Origin: Chloroflexota bacterium
GTDB taxonomy: Bacteria > Chloroflexota > Anaerolineae > B4-G1
Length of the DNA stretch: 38,191 nucleotides
Reading direction: 5' to 3'
Assembly (NCBI GenBank): GCA_024232355.1
Contig: JAAEPW010001215.1
Location: forward strand, 1 to 38,191
Shown here: piece by piece, positions 34,245 through 38,191 of the stretch
Layout of the letters: every line of letters starts with the position of its first letter
How positions within the stretch are numbered: the stretch's first letter is position 1
Made by a program: the position numbers and the translations under genes
The notes under the pieces: model-generated
Databases searched by the model: none
What the model was told of the DNA's origin: nothing
What the model saw: the letters and a program-made list of their open reading frames with translations, nothing else

Positions 34245-37064
34245 TCAGAGTCCAGAGTCTCCAGAGTCCGGAGGTAACGGGGACACTACGACCAATCGAA
34301 AACCGAGGCTGCTGAATCGATCATTCGGATTCCCGTTGAGGCGATAAGCACAGCGAACGTTCCTATCGTTGCGGAGGAACGAGCCGCCACGCAAAACCCG
34401 GGAGTGATCGCCACTGGCTGCCAAGTTCTCCCGCCCATCTCGGCTGTCATAAGGATAGTCATCAAAGATACTCCGTGTCCACTCCCACACGTTCCCGCTC
34501 AGATCCTCCACCCCGTACGGGCTGATCCCCCTGGGAAAACAGCCCGCTGCGCTCGTCTTCCCAATTCCTGTATCGCCATAATTCGCGCGGTTTGGATCAA
34601 CATCTTGACCCCACGGGAACACGCGCCCGTCCGGCCCTCGCGCCGCCTTTTCCCATTCCGCCTCCGATGGAAGCGTGATCGTCCAACGCTTTTCGCGCAG
34701 TAACGTCGCCAGCGGCTCGGGCGTCCCCTCCCACGCCCGCAAGGTTTCCGTCAACCATTGCCCATATTTTAGCGCCTCGTACCAACTCACCCTCACCACC
34801 GGGTGCGTGTCCACACCCCGGAGGCTGCGAGCATCCCCTGGTTGATGGCCGCTGGCCTCCACGAATGCCCGGAATTGGGCCACCGTCACTGGGTAACGGG
34901 CGATGTAATATTTGGGCAACACAAGTTGTCGCTGCGGTGCTTCCCGTTCGTACAATTCCCGACTGCCACCGAAACGCTTCCGCAACGCCGGGATATCCTC
35001 CTCCCGTGTGCCCATCAAAAAGGCCCCTTTGGGTATCTCGACGAATCCCAAAAGCTGCTCATCCGGTAGATGCCAAGCATCGGGCCGGAAGCGCGGATCA
35101 CCCAGGCGGGCTAGGGTGTTTCCGGCCCGGGCACGCAGGACGCCGGGGGCAACCAGGTCCGGGTCGGACAATGCCTTTACGAGACGCTGCGCCTGCTCCC
35201 GGCGCAGATTGGCATCCGGGCGTTCCAACTCGAGCACCGCGGACCCGGCCAGTTCTAGGCCCGCCAGTCGGGTCTCGCCGCCATCCGGGTCCCAGTCCAA
35301 ATCGGAGAGCCAATCCAGGTAGGCACGGGCGGCCGGGGCATAGTCGGCCTGAGAAAAGCCATAGGCGAGCAAAATGACCTCCCGCCACCACGGGTCCTTG
35401 ATGTGCGGCAGCAACCGGGGCCATCCATCCTGCCGTTGTTTGCCCACCACGCGGGCCGCCAGAAACTCTTGAAAGGTGAGGTGGACGAATTGAAAGAACT
35501 CGGCCCGTTCCTCCACCAGCCCGCCCCGGTAGCGCACCGCCCGCACAAAGCGGTCCAGCGCATCCGGCGGGACGTGGGGGGCCAGGATCTCGCGCAGCCG
35601 TTCCTCGCGGATCGCGGCGCCATCTTGGCCTTCCTCGTGCATCTCTAGGGCCAGGATGGACAGCCACTCTCGCTGCGCGTCCCACGGACCGCCCCACTCG
35701 ATCACCTGCTTGCGGGCCAGGTCTTCTGGGACGTATTGGGCTTGCAGGATGACCTTGGCGCCGGCCTCGTACAGCTTGGCCCGCTCCCGGGGCAACTCGG
35801 TCTCCCCCCACTTGACGCTGACGACCATCGTCGTCATCAAGGGAGTGCTGACCAGGGGCGGCAGGTCTCGGTGGGCGCGCAGTTCGTTGATGGCCACAAT
35901 ATCCCGGGCCAGCTCGCGCGTTCGCTCATCCACCTCTCCCGGGTACAACTGGCGGCACCAGTTGGCCACCAACGCCCGAATCTGTTCGTCCTCCAACCGC
36001 TGCACGTCGAGGCGGACGAAATCGTCGCCAAAGACGGCCTCGTCCCGGTACCCGGCCTCCCGCGCGGTGACGATGACCTGGTTGCCGGGATAGATGTCGT
36101 TGACCAGGTTCTCCACCTCTTGCCGCACGTGCCCGCGCTGCTCCCGGTTCACGACCTCGTCCAACCCATCCAGCATCAACAGACAGCCGCCGCCCAGCAA
36201 AAGCCGGTCGAAAAAGTCCTCCGAAAGCTCTAGCGCCGGGCTGCGCCGCTTGAGGTACCAGGGGATAAAACCGGGCAACGTACCCGCGCGCGGGTTCTTG
36301 AGCCGCTCCTGGGGAGAGTGTTCGCAGAGATCGAGATAGTCGCGATAGTAACGCAGGGGAATCAACAGCGGGACCGGCAGTTGGCCGGGATCGAAAAGCG
36401 CGAGGGGGAGGTCCGCGCCCACTTGAGCGGCCTCGGCCAGCGCCACGACCAGGTAAGCCATCAGGGTGCTCTTGCCACTCCCAGCGCCGCCGACGATGGC
36501 GAGTTGCTTGGAGGCGGCGAGCAACTGATCCAAGGCTACCTTGTCGACGGTGTCTCGCGGGCGCTCGGTCCACTTGGCCCACGCTCGCGCCAGAGCGATC
36601 TCGTCGCCTCTCTCGCCCGCCGATTCTCCGGCCAACTTTTCCAATTCGGCCTGGCGGGGCGGCTGGAAGCGGCACAGGGTGATGGGCACAAAGACGTCGG
36701 TGAGCTGGCGCACCGGGCGTCCCTGGGCCGTGGGCAGGCTTTCGAGTCCGTAGAGACGGGCCTTGCTGTAGGCATCGCGCGCCCACCGCAGATACTCGCC
36801 CAGGGTGCGGCGCACCTCGTCCTCAGAGAGGCTGGATTTGCCCGGCGGTTTCTGGTAGACGTGGTAGATGCTGCCAAAGACGTCTCCGGCGACGGCGATG
36901 GAGCCGGTCCCGGCTGAGGCAGCGCCTTCTCCCTGGGCGACGGCGCCAGAGCCGGTGAGGTCAGCTTGGTGCGTAGGGGATGGCGCTTGTTGAGGGGTGC
37001 CGCAGCTCCAACAAAACCGGGCCTCGTCGCGCAATTCGGCGTTGCATTGTGGGCAGTGTTTCAT
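34245..37064 (-). CDS. DGR target T6: zinc-ribbon NACHT receptor with diversified FGE C-terminus (939 aa)
   Basis: Zinc ribbon CPQC-x10-CWSC (residues 4-21), Gly/Ala module 36-65 (GSGAVAQGEGAASAGTGSIA), linker, NACHT with GGAGSGKST near 195 and LLMLDGLDEVVN near 299, helical part with FVHLTFQEFLAARVV, FGE-like domain from about 678 (FVEIPKGAFLMGT, LPSEAEWEKAARG, LSGNVWEWTRS). VR residues about 885-928. Its VR is the closest match to the present TR, differing only at adenines, so this is the most recently re-diversified target. AGGAG lies 7 nt before the ATG at 37064. Confidence 0.93.
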   Translation of the reverse strand: MKHCPQCNAELRDEARFCWSCGTPQQAPSPTHQADLTGSGAVAQGEGAASAGTGSIAVAGDVFGSIYHVYQKPPGKSSLSEDEVRRTLGEYLRWARDAYSKARLYGLESLPTAQGRPVRQLTDVFVPITLCRFQPPRQAELEKLAGESAGERGDEIALARAWAKWTERPRDTVDKVALDQLLAASKQLAIVGGAGSGKSTLMAYLVVALAEAAQVGADLPLALFDPGQLPVPLLIPLRYYRDYLDLCEHSPQERLKNPRAGTLPGFIPWYLKRRSPALELSEDFFDRLLLGGGCLLMLDGLDEVVNREQRGHVRQEVENLVNDIYPGNQVIVTAREAGYRDEAVFGDDFVRLDVQRLEDEQIRALVANWCRQLYPGEVDERTRELARDIVAINELRAHRDLPPLVSTPLMTTMVVSVKWGETELPRERAKLYEAGAKVILQAQYVPEDLARKQVIEWGGPWDAQREWLSILALEMHEEGQDGAAIREERLREILAPHVPPDALDRFVRAVRYRGGLVEERAEFFQFVHLTFQEFLAARVVGKQRQDGWPRLLPHIKDPWWREVILLAYGFSQADYAPAARAYLDWLSDLDWDPDGGETRLAGLELAGSAVLELERPDANLRREQAQRLVKALSDPDLVAPGVLRARAGNTLARLGDPRFRPDAWHLPDEQLLGFVEIPKGAFLMGTREEDIPALRKRFGGSRELYEREAPQRQLVLPKYYIARYPVTVAQFRAFVEASGHQPGDARSLRGVDTHPVVRVSWYEALKYGQWLTETLRAWEGTPEPLATLLREKRWTITLPSEAEWEKAARGPDGRVFPWGQDVDPNRANYGDTGIGKTSAAGCFPRGISPYGVEDLSGNVWEWTRSIFDDYPYDSRDGRENLAASGDHSRVLRGGSFLRNDRNVRCAYRLNGNPNDRFSSLGFRLVVVSPLPPDSGDSGL
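34281..34406 (-). repeat. Variable repeat VR6 (in T6)
   Basis: 126 nt, gapless with TR. All 13 mismatches (for example AAC to CGC, AAC to CTC, AAC to TTC, ATC to CTC) are at template adenines; no other base differs. Encodes [17 protein letters not shown] and NPNDRFSSLGF. Confidence 0.96.
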
Positions 37065-37627
37065 CGAGATTCTCCTCTCGCCGGACAGTCTCTCTTGTCT
37101 CGGAAACGGTTATTAGGGTGCAGCCACAGGGGCGCACAAATACAAACCATCTCGGCAACGAATACCTTGCTCCCTAACTCGACAGCAAATGCAGGGCAAA
37201 TTGCTCAAAGGGGGCATGTTACCCGCAACGTCCTATAGGTCAACACGCTTGGATTTTCCCCCCGTGCCGTTGCCGGCTTTTTAGGCTTGGTCAGTTTTTG
37301 ATTCCCCCAACAATTTACAGCGGAAAAGCCTGATTGACTAACAAATATCTGAAACCGCGGATGAACGCAGATTCACGCAGATAATGGTCGAATTTAGCCT
37401 AAAAACGGTTAAAAATCTGTGTTCATCTGCGTTTATCGGCGGTTAATCCTTTGTATTTGGCATCTCTCGTCAGTTTTGTCAGTCAACCAGGTGGAAAAGC
37501 TCATAAATCGCACGCGAGTTGCAAAAAAAAACCCAAGCTCGAGAAATTCTGTCATAACCTGCTTTTTCAAGGTATCGTTGCCTGCATCACAAAATCTGTT
37601 TGGGAGATTTATTTCTCTGGAATTCCC
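37065..37627. other. Non-coding stretch upstream of T6
   Basis: Holds the T6 leader, a dispersed inverted repeat (37353-37444) and the right arm of the 94-bp inverted repeat. Small frames here are not convincing; no T6 promoter can be named with confidence. Confidence 0.5.
37353..37444. repeat. Imperfect inverted repeat of the 'CGCAGATGAACGCAGAT' type
   Basis: aaccgcggatgaacgcagat at the left pairs imperfectly with atctgcgtttatcggcggtt at the right. This dispersed intergenic element is widespread in bacterial genomes. Confidence 0.75.
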
Positions 37628-37628
37628 C
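37535..37628 (-). repeat. Right arm of the 94-bp inverted repeat
   Basis: Reverse-complement partner of 9961-10054 (about 87 percent identical by eye). Its right end touches the stop codon of the WGR gene (37628-37630). Confidence 0.85.
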
Positions 37629-37867
37629 TAGCACGTCACAGCCGTGTATCCTCGATTTTCCCGCCGCTGTATCTGCGTGTTGGCCTCGTCTACGGCTTGG
37701 TCTTGTGTGTCGAACTCTTGCACCTGCCGCTGGCTCCAATCAGTACCCAAACGCCCCCAGGTACACACCACGGCCCATTTTCCAAACAGCGTTGGACCCC
37801 AAGACACGACGTACCAGCGCCGCTCGTTCTCTGTTGGATCTATTTTGACAAATACCCGCACACCCAT
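37628..37867 (-). CDS. Small stand-alone WGR-domain-like protein (79 aa)
   Basis: The sequence RRWYVVSWGPTLFGKWAVV followed by CTWGRLGTDW, a DTQDQAVDEAN helix and a terminal GYTAV fits a complete WGR domain, the Trp-Gly-Arg nucleic-acid-binding fold known from PARPs and bacterial stand-alone proteins. Nothing else is fused. The start has no strong ribosome site and the gene may be weakly expressed. Neighbours give no functional clue beyond the receptor locus. Confidence 0.7.
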   Translation of the reverse strand: MGVRVFVKIDPTENERRWYVVSWGPTLFGKWAVVCTWGRLGTDWSQRQVQEFDTQDQAVDEANTQIQRRENRGYTAVTC

Positions 37868-38089
37868 AGTTCTGATATTGTATGAACGTTTCTAAAAAAT
37901 GAGCGCAACCAGCCTGCGACTTGTCCAAGCATACCTGTCAAAGGTGTCATCGTATCCAAACATCAACACCTGGCTTGTATTTCACCGGTCGCGACCGCTT
38001 CGCGGTTTCAATCCCGGGGGAGGGATTCCCCTCCCCCCAAGCAACCGCTGCGGTTGCCCCCCCTCCCAGAGGTCAGATTATTCAGAGTT
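37868..38089 (-). repeat. Gap with 3' cassette of the next FGE gene, copy G
   Basis: The cassette part is about 37986-38089, with a 9-bp GC hairpin (38016-38037, loop attc) and a second hairpin gcaaccgctgcggttgc (38040-38056). More diverged than the other copies. Left of it I see nothing. Confidence 0.8.
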
Positions 38090-38191
38090 TCAGAGTTCAG
38101 AGGGTTCAGAGCCCAGAGGGAACGGGGACGCCAGCATAACTCGAAACCCGCCGAAGTAGTACCGAGAGTACGGAAGCCCGAGGTTGCGGTA
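38090..38191 (-). CDS. C-terminal end of a further FGE-domain protein (runs off the right edge)
   Basis: 34 codons before the stop at 38090. It reads YRNLGLPYSRYYFGGF, then RVMLASPFPLGSEPSEL, aligning with the end of the DGR variable repeats ([20 protein letters not shown]). The Asn/Tyr/Ser-rich pattern fits a diversified tail, but the 3' flank (GTTATGCTGGCGTCC in place of TTGGTCGTAGTGTCC) differs from the TR, so it may no longer be a homing target. Rest of the gene is outside the window. Confidence 0.8.
   Translation of the reverse strand, partial: YRNLGLPYSRYYFGGFRVMLASPFPLGSEPSEL

Noticed and set aside
37419..37885. Plus-strand frames over the right repeat arm and WGR gene
   Set aside because: Shadows; the minus-strand WGR pattern is specific, and the rest is repeat DNA.

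Overview
The window reads as a piece of a GC-rich bacterial chromosome, most likely a Chloroflexota (Anaerolineae-like) bacterium or a similar filamentous bacterium. This is inferred from the abundance of NACHT, NB-ARC, CHAT, leucine-rich-repeat and zinc-ribbon signalling proteins and from many small dispersed palindromes; no rRNA or marker gene settles it. Almost every gene lies on the minus strand.

Left part (1-8.3 kb): the 5' part of a leucine-rich-repeat protein, then an overlapping type I restriction-modification operon read hsdM-hsdS-hsdR, followed by a YgjP/DUF45-type zinc peptidase. Positions 8.3-10.3 kb are AT-richer and gene-poor, with a decayed plus-strand gene fragment, two strong palindromes and a short tandem repeat. 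A tyrosine integrase follows (10.3-11.3 kb).

Right part (11.5-38.2 kb): a large multi-target diversity-generating retroelement (DGR). The core, in transcription order, is avd, a REP-associated transposase gene (RAYT) lodged inside the cassette, an adenine-rich template repeat (TR, 15987-16112), and a DGR-type reverse transcriptase whose stop overlaps the start of the first target gene. Six complete target genes (T1-T6, left to right) each end in a 124-126-nt variable repeat (VR) matching the TR without indels. The sixth VR differs from the TR at 13 positions, all of them template adenines. All six targets are STAND-type receptors: a variable N-terminal module, a Gly/Ala-rich module, a NACHT NTPase, helical repeats, and a C-terminal FGE-sulfatase/C-type-lectin-like domain that carries the VR. 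A related C-terminus enters at the right edge.

Between the targets lie partners that share the same Gly/Ala-rich module: a CHAT caspase-like protease just upstream of T4, an NB-ARC/TPR protein just upstream of T5, and a 159-residue protein downstream of T6. My reading is that the locus encodes a repertoire of self-diversifying intracellular receptors (lectin-like sensor, NACHT switch, shared assembly module, protease effector), probably for defence or self/non-self recognition. The DGR parts are directly supported by sequence; the immune role is inferred.

Each target is followed by a repeated 3' cassette, most with a GC-rich hairpin about 69 nt past the VR. REP palindromes are scattered through the locus and form the stop codons of avd and the RAYT gene and the tail of the reverse transcriptase. 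A 94-bp inverted repeat (9961-10054 and 37535-37628) brackets the integrase and all six complete targets.
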